A stretch of DNA of 9,635 bases from Maricaulis sp. Its GTDB lineage: Bacteria; Pseudomonadota; Alphaproteobacteria; Caulobacterales; Maricaulaceae. A program made the position numbers and the translations under genes. The DNA lies in contig NZLV01000241.1 of the NCBI GenBank assembly GCA_002694345.1, positions 1 to 9,635 on the forward strand, in the 5' to 3' direction. The notes beneath the pieces are model-generated. The model did not search any database. It worked only from the letters and a program-made list of their open reading frames with translations, and was not told where the DNA came from. Positions 1 to 5,816 of this stretch are shown in pieces. Within the stretch, counting starts at the first letter, position 1; the number at the start of each line of letters is the position of its first letter.

Positions 1-379
1 CTTCATCCAGTCGCTGGAGCGCTGGCTGATCGGTGCGGCTGCCCAGTTCGGTGTTGAGGCCGGCCCCCGCGACGGACGGGTCGGTGTCTGGGTCGATCGC
101 GGCGGCGGCCGCGAGGACAAGATCGCCGCCATCGGCGTACGCCTGCGCCGCTGGGTGTCCTTCCACGGCATCGCTTTCAATGTGGCGCCCGATCTCAGCC
201 ATTTCGGCGGCATCACGCCCTGTGGCATCTCCGATCCGCGCTACGGCGTGACCTCGCTGAAGGATCTGGGCCTGGATGTCAGTCTCGCCGATTTCGATTC
301 GGCGCTGCACCTGGCCTTCACGGAGATATTCGGGGATGCGCGGCGCATCGAGGCACCGGTACTGACCCAGCCGGCCTGA
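1..379 (+). CDS. lipB: Octanoyltransferase LipB, C-terminal part (gene enters from the left edge)
   Basis: LipB moves the octanoyl group from acyl carrier protein onto the lipoyl domains of 2-oxoacid dehydrogenases and the glycine cleavage H protein, the first step of lipoate synthesis in the cytoplasm. The reading frame is open from base 2 to a TGA at 377-379, giving 125 residues; the N-terminal part with the conserved His lies outside the window. Visible family signatures are the segment KIAAIGVRLRRWVSFHGIAFNV and the motif GITPCGI. The presumed catalytic Lys codon (119-121) and Cys codon (221-223) are 34 codons apart, exactly the spacing of Lys135 and Cys169 in E. coli LipB as I recall it. 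The tail after the Cys is 52 residues, slightly longer than in E. coli. The gene converges on a minus-strand gene, with only 6 nt between the stop codons. The family call is firm; only the start is unknown. Confidence 0.95.
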   Translation, partial: FIQSLERWLIGAAAQFGVEAGPRDGRVGVWVDRGGGREDKIAAIGVRLRRWVSFHGIAFNVAPDLSHFGGITPCGISDPRYGVTSLKDLGLDVSLADFDSALHLAFTEIFGDARRIEAPVLTQPA

Positions 380-397
380 CGAGGATCAGGCCGGTTT
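371..397. terminator. Hairpin between convergent genes that holds both stop codons; candidate bidirectional terminator
   Basis: A perfect 9-bp inverted repeat, CCGGCCTGA (371-379) and TCAGGCCGG (386-394), encloses the 6-nt loop CGAGGA. On the plus strand it is followed by TTT (395-397), a short U-run. On the minus strand no U-run follows. The lipB stop (TGA 377-379) is the end of the left arm, and the stop of the minus-strand gene (386-388) is the start of the right arm. The loop is exactly the intergenic gap. Because the arms are complementary, both proteins end in Pro-Ala-stop. Termination activity is inferred from position and structure; without a long U-tract it may mainly protect 3' ends or be partly Rho-dependent. 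Confidence 0.6.
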
Positions 398-904
398 CTG
401 CATCCGGGCAAACCAGATCGCGAAACCGGCAATCACCAGCCAGAAGCCCAGGAAGGATCCGCTGCCAGCGGCCGAGGCAATGTGCTCGACGAGTTCCGGA
501 TTGGCTTCCAGCTGACGCTGGAACTCGGTCTGGAAACCCGGATCGGACAGCGCCGCCTGCAGGGCCTGGGGATCATCCGTGTCGACGCCATTGGAGCGCG
601 CGAACTCCATCATGGCGGTGTAGATGCCCGGCATGAGCGAGATGAAACTGCCCAGGATCTTGCCGACGATCGCCAGGCCAACCGGCAGGAAAGCCAGCGC
701 GATATCGCGTCCGGCATGGCGGCGGCGATTGACGTGCAGGGAGAGGACGAAGAACCAGATCGCCAGCAGGCCCAGGATCATGGCCCCGCCCGGCAGCGAG
801 GATTGCAGACGCAGGAAGTCCAGCACAGCCAGAAGGGCAATACCGCCCAGATAGGCCGTCACGGATGCCCGGTAGACAGGCAGAAAGGGAACGAGCGGGT
901 TCAT
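386..904 (-). CDS. Small multi-helix membrane protein, unassigned, possibly a diverged DUF805-like protein
   Basis: The 172-residue product starts at the ATG at 904, with AGGA about 6 nt upstream. The frame stays open well upstream of this, but that extension overlaps the preceding gene in another frame and is Arg/His/Gly-rich and non-membrane, so I reject it. Hydrophobic segments lie at roughly residues 14-32, 40-58, 68-96 and 150-166, with a polar, acidic stretch around 103-142 (NGVDTDDPQALQ and onwards) that probably forms a soluble loop. No catalytic motif is recognisable. After the second helix it has NRRRHAGRDIALAFLPVGLAI (residues 59-79), which resembles KRLHDAGRSAWLHVIPWGISLA of its upstream neighbour with one residue less in the motif. 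It may therefore be a degenerate relative of DUF805. It is the last gene of the apparent pccA operon, 14 nt after the DUF805 gene. Function unknown. Confidence 0.8.
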   Translation of the reverse strand: MNPLVPFLPVYRASVTAYLGGIALLAVLDFLRLQSSLPGGAMILGLLAIWFFVLSLHVNRRRHAGRDIALAFLPVGLAIVGKILGSFISLMPGIYTAMMEFARSNGVDTDDPQALQAALSDPGFQTEFQRQLEANPELVEHIASAAGSGSFLGFWLVIAGFAIWFARMQKPA

Positions 905-918
905 CGGAGGTCCTGGTC

Positions 919-1398
919 TCAATCGTCCGCGGCCGGCGTCACATCGATGATGCGGATCGGCGCCGGACCATAGGCATTGGCCCCGGCCTGCCCGTCCATG
1001 AAGCCGACCCAGAGCGTGTAGCCGATCCAGACCAGGGTCGACAGCCCGGCCAGGCCGGACACCAGTCCGCCGGCGGCAAACAGGCCGAACAGATTGACAT
1101 TCTCGCCCGCCAGGATGGCCGCCAGAATGGCACCGCCCAGGATGATGCCGCTGATCAGCGACGTGGCGAGGCTGATCCCCCAGGGGATGACATGCAGCCA
1201 AGCGGAGCGTCCGGCATCATGCAGGCGCTTGCCATAGACGCAGATCCCCACCCAGATCAGGCCCAGCCAGACCAGACCGCCCAGCAACGGTACCAGGCCC
1301 GACAGGATATTGCCGCAGAAGATGATCAGCACGCCGATCCAGAATTCACGCGGCGCGATCCGACCGTGCGGGTTCAAAAGAACGTACTGATAATCCAT
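919..1398 (-). CDS. DUF805 family inner-membrane protein (YhaH-like)
   Basis: The 159-residue membrane protein shows the DUF805 landmarks in order: an N-terminal GRIAPREFW (residues 12-20, the usual GR..R.EFW entry to helix 1), the basic motif KRLHDAGRSAW (57-67) after the second helix, and a C-terminal NAYGPAP (141-147), matching the common N.YGP ending. Hydrophobic segments run at roughly 20-52 (two helices), 68-96 and 102-133. Length is slightly above the family's usual 110-150, from a longer loop near 97-105. The family is widespread and its function is not established. The start is the ATG at 1398; the likely Shine-Dalgarno AGGA overlaps the pccA stop codon 9 nt upstream, which suggests translational coupling to pccA. 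The 3' end is 14 nt from the next gene. Confidence 0.9.
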   Translation of the reverse strand: MDYQYVLLNPHGRIAPREFWIGVLIIFCGNILSGLVPLLGGLVWLGLIWVGICVYGKRLHDAGRSAWLHVIPWGISLATSLISGIILGGAILAAILAGENVNLFGLFAAGGLVSGLAGLSTLVWIGYTLWVGFMDGQAGANAYGPAPIRIIDVTPAADD

Positions 1399-1407
1399 GG
1401 CGTTTTC

Positions 1408-3417
1408 CTACTCGAACTCGATCATGAGTTCGTCAGCTGCGACGGAGTTGCCGGCTTCGACCTTGACGGACTTGATGGTGCCGTCGGTTTCCGCGCGCAG
1501 GACGTTTTCCATCTTCATCGCTTCCACGATGATGAGCGGCTCGCCGGGCTTGACCTCCTGGCCTTCCTCCACCTCCACCGTGACCACCAGGCCCGGCATG
1601 GGGGAGACGACCAGCTTGGCCATGTCCGGCTTTTCCTTCTCCGGCAGACGCACATGCAGCTCCGCGGAACGCGGCGTGCACACGATGGCCGTGGCGGTGA
1701 AGCCGCGATGGCGCATCACATAGCCCTCGGTCCGGTCGGAGAAGACCAGCGCAACCTCCTCGCCATCGATCTCGGCGTGGAAGAGATGCTGGCCGGGATG
1801 CCATTGGGTCTTCAGCGTGATCGTGTCCGCCTTCAGCGAAGGCGACCAGATCCGGGCCTCGCCCTCGCCGGTCAGCTCGATCTCAACCGGGATGCGGCGC
1901 TTGTCCAGGAAGATCACCCAGTCACGGCTGGTGAGGGTCTCTTCAGGGCGGATCCGCCCCTCGATCCGGCCACCACGGCGCACCTGGACCTCATGCACAT
2001 AGGCCGCCGCACAGCTCATCGCGATCAGCTGGTCCTCGCGCGGCGCCGTGCCGTGGAAGCCCTCCGGGAAGTGTTCGCCGATATAGCCGGTATGGATGCG
2101 TCCGGCGCGGAAGTCCGCCTCGTCCAGAACCGCCGACAGGAAGGGCGCATTGGACTGGAGACCATCCACATGCAGCCGGTCCAGCGCCTGGGCCAGCGTG
2201 TCGATGGCGACCTCGCGGGTTTTGCCATAGCCGATCACCTTGGCGATCATCGGATCATAGAAGAGCGAGATCTCATCGCCCTCGCGCACGCCGCTATCGA
2301 TGCGCAGTTTCCCCTCGCCCAGCTCGCCTTCGGCCGGTTCGATGAAGTGTTTCAGGCGGCCGATCGAAGGCAGGAAGCCGCGATAGGGATCTTCCGCGTA
2401 AAGCCGCGCTTCCACCGCCCAGCCATCCAGCGGAACCTCCGACTGTTTGAAGTCCAGCGCCTCACCGGCCGCCACCCGGATCATCTGTTCCACCAGGTCC
2501 AGATGCGTGGTCAGCTCGGTCACCGGGTGTTCCACCTGAAGACGGGTATTCATCTCCAGGAAGTAGAAGTTCTTGTTCTTGTCGACGATGAACTCCACCG
2601 TGCCGGCGCTGTCATAGTCCACCGCCGCCGACAGGGCGACCGCCTGCTCGCCCATGGCGGCGCGGGTCTTCTTGTCCAGGAAGGGCGATGGCGCCTCTTC
2701 CAGGACCTTCTGGTTCCGCCGCTGCACCGAGCATTCACGCTCATTGAGATGAACCACATTGCCGTGCTTGTCGCCCAGCACCTGGATCTCGATATGGCGC
2801 GGTTCCTCGATGAATTTCTCGATCAGGATGCGGTCATCGCCGAAGGAGGATTTGGCTTCATTGCGGGCCGCCTTGAAGCCCTCCTTCACCTCCTCGTCAG
2901 AGCGCGCGATCCGCATTCCCTTGCCGCCACCGCCAGCCGAAGCCTTGAGCATGACCGGATAGCCGATCGCCTTGGCCGCCGCCAACGCCGTATCGGCATC
3001 ATTGATCTCGCCATCAGCGCCCGGGATCGTCGACACACCCGCCTTGGCCGCCAGCTGTTTGGAGCGGATCTTGTCGCCCATCGCATCAATGGCGTTCACA
3101 TTCGGCCCGATCCAGGCCACGCCGATCTCTGCCAGCGCTTTGGGGAAAGCCGCATTCTCCGACAGGAAGCCGAAACCGGGATGCACCGCATCCGCGCCCG
3201 TCGACTTCACCGCGTCGAGAATCTTGTCCAGAACCAGATAGCTCTCGCCCGGTGCTGGCGGGCCGATGAACACCGCCTCATCCGCCATCTCGACAGCCAG
3301 GCTGTCCGCATCCGCCTCCGAATAAACCGCCACCGTCGCAATCCCCAGACGACGACACGTCTTGATCACACGAACAGCAATCTCGCCTCGGTTGGCGATC
3401 AGGATCTTCTTGAACAT
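1408..3417 (-). CDS. pccA: Propionyl-CoA carboxylase alpha subunit (biotin carboxylase plus biotin carrier)
   Basis: This 669-residue chain carboxylates its own biotin with ATP and bicarbonate and hands the carboxyl group to the beta chain, which makes methylmalonyl-CoA from propionyl-CoA. The biotin carboxylase domain spans about 1-450: ANRGEIAVRV near the N terminus, the ATP-grasp glycine loop GGGGKGM (162-168), ERECSVQRRNQK (226-237), and EMNTRLQVEHPV with Glu288, Asn290, Arg292 and Glu296, plus Arg338, matching E. coli AccC catalytic positions. A BT-type linker occupies about 460-590. The C-terminal carrier domain has EAMKMEN with biotinyl-Lys635, 35 residues from the end, the usual spacing. 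Segments such as MADEAV, TIPG, SSFGDDRILIEKFIEEPRHIEIQVLGDKHGN match PCC alpha chains better than methylcrotonyl-CoA or pyruvate carboxylases. The only in-frame N-terminal Met is at 3417; the upstream Shine-Dalgarno is weak. No pccB is present in the window. Confidence 0.95.
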   Translation of the reverse strand: MFKKILIANRGEIAVRVIKTCRRLGIATVAVYSEADADSLAVEMADEAVFIGPPAPGESYLVLDKILDAVKSTGADAVHPGFGFLSENAAFPKALAEIGVAWIGPNVNAIDAMGDKIRSKQLAAKAGVSTIPGADGEINDADTALAAAKAIGYPVMLKASAGGGGKGMRIARSDEEVKEGFKAARNEAKSSFGDDRILIEKFIEEPRHIEIQVLGDKHGNVVHLNERECSVQRRNQKVLEEAPSPFLDKKTRAAMGEQAVALSAAVDYDSAGTVEFIVDKNKNFYFLEMNTRLQVEHPVTELTTHLDLVEQMIRVAAGEALDFKQSEVPLDGWAVEARLYAEDPYRGFLPSIGRLKHFIEPAEGELGEGKLRIDSGVREGDEISLFYDPMIAKVIGYGKTREVAIDTLAQALDRLHVDGLQSNAPFLSAVLDEADFRAGRIHTGYIGEHFPEGFHGTAPREDQLIAMSCAAAYVHEVQVRRGGRIEGRIRPEETLTSRDWVIFLDKRRIPVEIELTGEGEARIWSPSLKADTITLKTQWHPGQHLFHAEIDGEEVALVFSDRTEGYVMRHRGFTATAIVCTPRSAELHVRLPEKEKPDMAKLVVSPMPGLVVTVEVEEGQEVKPGEPLIIVEAMKMENVLRAETDGTIKSVKVEAGNSVAADELMIEFE

Positions 3418-3505
3418 GGAGGCCCCAATGACAGACGGGCGAAAGCCCCGGATGCCGATTGGTTTAGCGTGCCCCGGCGGGCCGCGGCAAGCGGTACGGC
3501 TGATA

Positions 3506-3958
3506 TCAGTCCGTATCGCGATCGCGGTCGAACCAGACTTCCTCCAGCGCTCTCAGCTTGCCGACCAGCGAGATCAGGAAGGCCGTGGACCAGCCGATCA
3601 TCAGGAAGCCGATCAGGCCTTCCATCGCCACAAGGAGCCGCCAGTGACTGTCCAGATAGATGTCGCCCATGCCCAGCGTGGTGAAGGTGGAGGCAGAGAA
3701 ATAGACCGCCGTCTCGAAGGAGGTGATCTCGCCGATCGCCATGTAGAGGCCGGCAAAGGCAATGATCTCGACCACATGAACCAGGAAGACCCCGATCACG
3801 ATGGCGAGAATGAACAGGAAGAGGGAGAGTGTATGGCCCGGCGCATCCACCTCGGAGCGGTGCTGTCGCGTCCAGCCCAGAAGCAGGGTCAGGCCAGCCA
3901 GGTGGATCGCGGTCGTCACGACCACCATCAGCGCAGACAGGACGAGCGCCTGGAACAT
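3506..3958 (-). CDS. Small ion channel of the potassium-channel (Ion_trans_2) type with a TLGMGD filter
   Basis: The 150-residue membrane protein contains a pore-helix and filter segment, FSASTFTTLGMGDIYL (87-102), of the two-helix potassium-channel superfamily. Hydrophobic segments lie at about 4-29, 44-69 and 106-133, so there is one extra helix before the usual TM1-P-TM2 unit. The filter reads TLGMGD (94-99) where classical channels have TVGYGD: both Gly and the Asp are kept, but the Tyr is Met. No RCK/TrkA_N regulatory domain follows; the chain ends in a short charged tail (WFDRDRDTD). Such channels work as tetramers in the inner membrane. The ATG at 3958 is preceded 5 nt away by a strong GGGAGG (3964-3969 on the minus strand), which fixes the start. 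It lies 88 nt upstream of pccA on the same strand and could be co-transcribed or separate. K+ selectivity is inferred from the family only. Confidence 0.88.
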   Translation of the reverse strand: MFQALVLSALMVVVTTAIHLAGLTLLLGWTRQHRSEVDAPGHTLSLFLFILAIVIGVFLVHVVEIIAFAGLYMAIGEITSFETAVYFSASTFTTLGMGDIYLDSHWRLLVAMEGLIGFLMIGWSTAFLISLVGKLRALEEVWFDRDRDTD

Positions 3959-4065
3959 GTTTGCCTCCCATCGCCGGCGATTCCCGCCCGGCGCGGGACC
4001 AGACTAGGCCTCGACGCTTGGAGGAAACAGGGTTTTTTGTCACATTGTTCGCGAAGGAGACCGGC
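3959..4065. promoter_or_regulatory. Divergent spacer that should contain promoters for the channel gene and the desaturase gene
   Basis: This 107-nt gap separates two genes pointing away from each other, so promoters for both directions are expected here or at its edges. It contains a 10-bp palindrome TCGCCGGCGA (3971-3980), a short GC hairpin CCCGC/GCGGG (3983-3987 with 3993-3997) in the channel leader, and an 8-bp palindrome TTCGCGAA (4048-4055) that overlaps the desaturase Shine-Dalgarno. For the plus strand a weak -35-like CTTGGA (4017-4022) sits 18 nt before CACATT (4041-4046), but the match is poor. I see no convincing sigma-70 pair in either direction. The functional role is inferred from gene orientation, not from a motif. 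Confidence 0.4.
4054..4059 (+). promoter_or_regulatory. Ribosome binding site that sets the desaturase start
   Basis: AAGGAG, 6 nt before the ATG at 4066, is a near-consensus Shine-Dalgarno. It decides between this ATG and the open frame that extends upstream to 3829, which would run antisense through the channel gene's 5' half. Confidence 0.8.
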
Positions 4066-4989
4066 ATGACCCAACCCCGAACGCCGCCCATCACCGGAAA
4101 CGACAAATCCCTCAAGGATTGTCTGAGCCGGGAAGAATTGCGCGCCCTGTCCCGGACCACGAACTGGCAGGGCGGCCTGATGCTGGGCGGCGACCTGCTC
4201 CTTCTGGCCCTCGCCTTTGCCCTGGCGATCGTCTGGCCCAACCCGCTGAGCTTTCTGGTCGCGGTCCTGATCATTGCCGGACGCCAGCTCGCCCTGGCCA
4301 TCGTCCTGCATGATTGTGCCCACAAGGCCCTGTTCCGCTCGCCGGCGCTGAATGAATTCGTGGGCCGCTGGATTGGCGGGGCCGCGGTGGATGTGCCGCT
4401 GCAGCTCTATCGCGACTATCATCTCAACCATCACCGCCATGCCGGGACCGACAAGGATCCCGACCAGGTCCTGGTGAAGGCCTATCCGGTCACCCGCGCC
4501 AGCCTGCGCCGCAAATTCATCCGCGACATCACCGGCCAGACCGGGTTCAAGGAAATGGTGATGGCCTGGCGCAAGCCGGACTGGCGCGCCAAGACCCCCT
4601 TCCTGGTCTTCCAGGCCGTCCTTCTGGGCGCCCTCACCCTGGCTGGCGCCCCCTGGGCCTATGCGCTGTGGTGGGTGGCACGGATCTTCCTCTACCCGGT
4701 GATCATGCGGCTGCGGAATATCGGCGAACACGGCGCCGCCACCAATCGCTATGATCTCGACGCGCGGCTCAACACGCACACCACCCTCGCCAACGGACTG
4801 GAGCGCCTCCTGGTCGCGCCGAACCATGTGAACTTCCATCTGGAACACCACATGTTCGCCGCCGTGCCGCCCTACAACCTGCCCCGCCTGCACCGCCTGC
4901 TGGCGGAACGGGGCTATTATGAGGGCTATCGCTGCATCTCGCGCTCCTATGGACACATGTTGACGAAAGCGGTTCAAAGCCCGGCCTGA
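4066..4989 (+). CDS. Membrane fatty acid desaturase family protein (rhizobitoxine-desaturase-like subgroup)
   Basis: This 307-residue integral-membrane di-iron enzyme carries the three histidine clusters of the family: HDCAH (82-86), HLNHHRH (119-125) and HLEHH (258-262), with extra conserved His at 222 (NIGEH) and 254. Enzymes of this fold use O2 and electrons from ferredoxin or cytochrome to desaturate or hydroxylate acyl chains, sphingolipids, carotenoids or related compounds. The signatures HDCAHKALF, LNEFVGRW, YRDYHLNHHRHAGTDKDPD and NFHLEHHMF recall the RtxC/rhizobitoxine-FADS-like group, whose members mostly have unknown substrates. Helical pairs lie at about 39-80 and 178-215. The ATG at 4066 has an excellent ribosome binding site; the upstream extension is rejected. 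It is transcribed away from the channel gene and ends 80 nt before the ABC ATPase gene on the same strand. Acyl lipid is the likely substrate class, but the exact substrate cannot be read from sequence. Confidence 0.9.
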   Translation: MTQPRTPPITGNDKSLKDCLSREELRALSRTTNWQGGLMLGGDLLLLALAFALAIVWPNPLSFLVAVLIIAGRQLALAIVLHDCAHKALFRSPALNEFVGRWIGGAAVDVPLQLYRDYHLNHHRHAGTDKDPDQVLVKAYPVTRASLRRKFIRDITGQTGFKEMVMAWRKPDWRAKTPFLVFQAVLLGALTLAGAPWAYALWWVARIFLYPVIMRLRNIGEHGAATNRYDLDARLNTHTTLANGLERLLVAPNHVNFHLEHHMFAAVPPYNLPRLHRLLAERGYYEGYRCISRSYGHMLTKAVQSPA

Positions 4990-5069
4990 GACCGATTGCC
5001 GCTTCCCGCCCTCTTCGCCCGCCGCCGGAACAATGCTAGCGAGTAGGGGTAAAAGGGAGCACGGCGACG

Positions 5070-5816
5070 ATGCGGTCAGCCCCGCCATCCGCAGCAGACC
5101 AGACAGACGGGCCGGTCGCCTGTTTCCGGACCTGCGGTCTCACCCGCGTCTTCGGCGAAGGCGCCACCCAGGTGCGCGCCCTGCGCGGGGTCGACCTGTC
5201 CATTCCCAATGGCGAGATCGTCGTCCTGCTGGGCGCCTCCGGTTCGGGCAAATCCACTCTGCTCAACATTCTTGGCGGTCTGGACCGGGCCAGCGGCGGC
5301 GAGTTCGATTTCCGCGGCCGCGACATGACCGCGATCAGCGACAATGAGCTCACCCGCTTCCGGCGCGATCATGTCGGCTTCGTCTTCCAGTTCTACAATC
5401 TCATGCCCAGCCTGACCGCCCGCGAAAATGTCGAGCTGGTCACCGAGATCGCCAGCAACCCCATGCCCGCCCTCGACGCGCTGGACCTGGTCGGCCTCGC
5501 GGAACGGGCCGACCATTTTCCGGCGGAAATGTCCGGTGGTGAACAGCAGCGCGTGGCGATCGCCCGCGCCATCGCCAAACGGCCCGAGGTGATGCTGTGC
5601 GACGAACCCACCGGTGCGCTGGACAGCGCCACCGGCGTGCGCGTTCTGCAAGCCCTCAAACGGGTCAATCGCGATCTCGGCTCCACCATTCTCCTGATCA
5701 CCCACAATGCCGGCGTGGCGGCCATGGCTGACCGGGTCATCACCCTGGCCGATGGCGAGGTCCGCGACAGCCGCATCAATGAGCATCCGGTCGAGCCGGA
5801 CGCGCTGAGCTGGTGA
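5070..5816 (+). CDS. ABC transporter ATP-binding protein, MacB/LolD/YbbA type
   Basis: The 248-residue cytoplasmic ATPase has every motif needed for activity: Walker A GASGSGKST (55-63), Q-loop Gln107 in FVFQFYNLMPSLTARENV, signature MSGGEQQRVAIARA (154-167; Glu replaces the Gln of LSGGQ, common in this family), Walker B VMLCDEP (174-180), D-loop ALDS and switch His212. The QFYNLMPSLTARENV stretch is typical of ATPases that drive MacB/LolCDE/FtsX mechanotransmission permeases. About 20 extra polar residues precede the domain. The ATG at 5070 is the first usable start, with GGGAG (5055-5059) 10 nt upstream, a rather long spacing. The stop codon overlaps the start of the permease gene, so the two are one operon and probably translationally coupled. 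No clear promoter is seen in the 80-nt gap after the desaturase gene. Confidence 0.93.
   Translation: MRSAPPSAADQTDGPVACFRTCGLTRVFGEGATQVRALRGVDLSIPNGEIVVLLGASGSGKSTLLNILGGLDRASGGEFDFRGRDMTAISDNELTRFRRDHVGFVFQFYNLMPSLTARENVELVTEIASNPMPALDALDLVGLAERADHFPAEMSGGEQQRVAIARAIAKRPEVMLCDEPTGALDSATGVRVLQALKRVNRDLGSTILLITHNAGVAAMADRVITLADGEVRDSRINEHPVEPDALSW

Noticed and set aside
904..1201. N-terminal extension of the unassigned membrane protein up to 1201
   Set aside because: It would overlap the DUF805 gene in another frame and adds a non-membrane Arg/His/Gly-rich segment; the ATG at 904 has a ribosome binding site and sits 14 nt after the DUF805 stop.
1..3417. A cofactor-attachment locus linking lipB and biotin-bearing pccA
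   Set aside because: The genes are on opposite strands, converge and are separated by two other genes; lipoate and biotin attachment are distinct pathways and no biotin ligase is present.
3418..3505. Intrinsic terminator between the channel gene and pccA
   Set aside because: Only a 4-bp GGGC/GCCC stem and assorted GC runs are present, with no U-tract, so I cannot say whether the two genes are separate transcripts.
865..3684. A 939-codon open frame on the plus strand
   Set aside because: It is antisense to pccA and the DUF805 gene; its product is rich in Arg, His, Gln and Asp with no domain pattern. This is a GC-rich codon-bias shadow of real genes.
3829..4065. N-terminal extension of the desaturase to 3829
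   Set aside because: It would run antisense through the 5' half of the channel gene, and the ATG at 4066 has a near-perfect Shine-Dalgarno.
4990..5069. Sigma-70 promoter for the ABC cassette
   Set aside because: A TTGCCG at 4996 and an AAT-containing stretch near 5031 are about 29 nt apart, far from a usable spacing; no convincing pair is seen.
3928..5088. A 386-codon open frame on the minus strand across the desaturase gene
   Set aside because: It is antisense to a gene with three intact His boxes, starts inside the next gene's 5' end, and its product is low-complexity Gly/Gln/His/Arg without family features.
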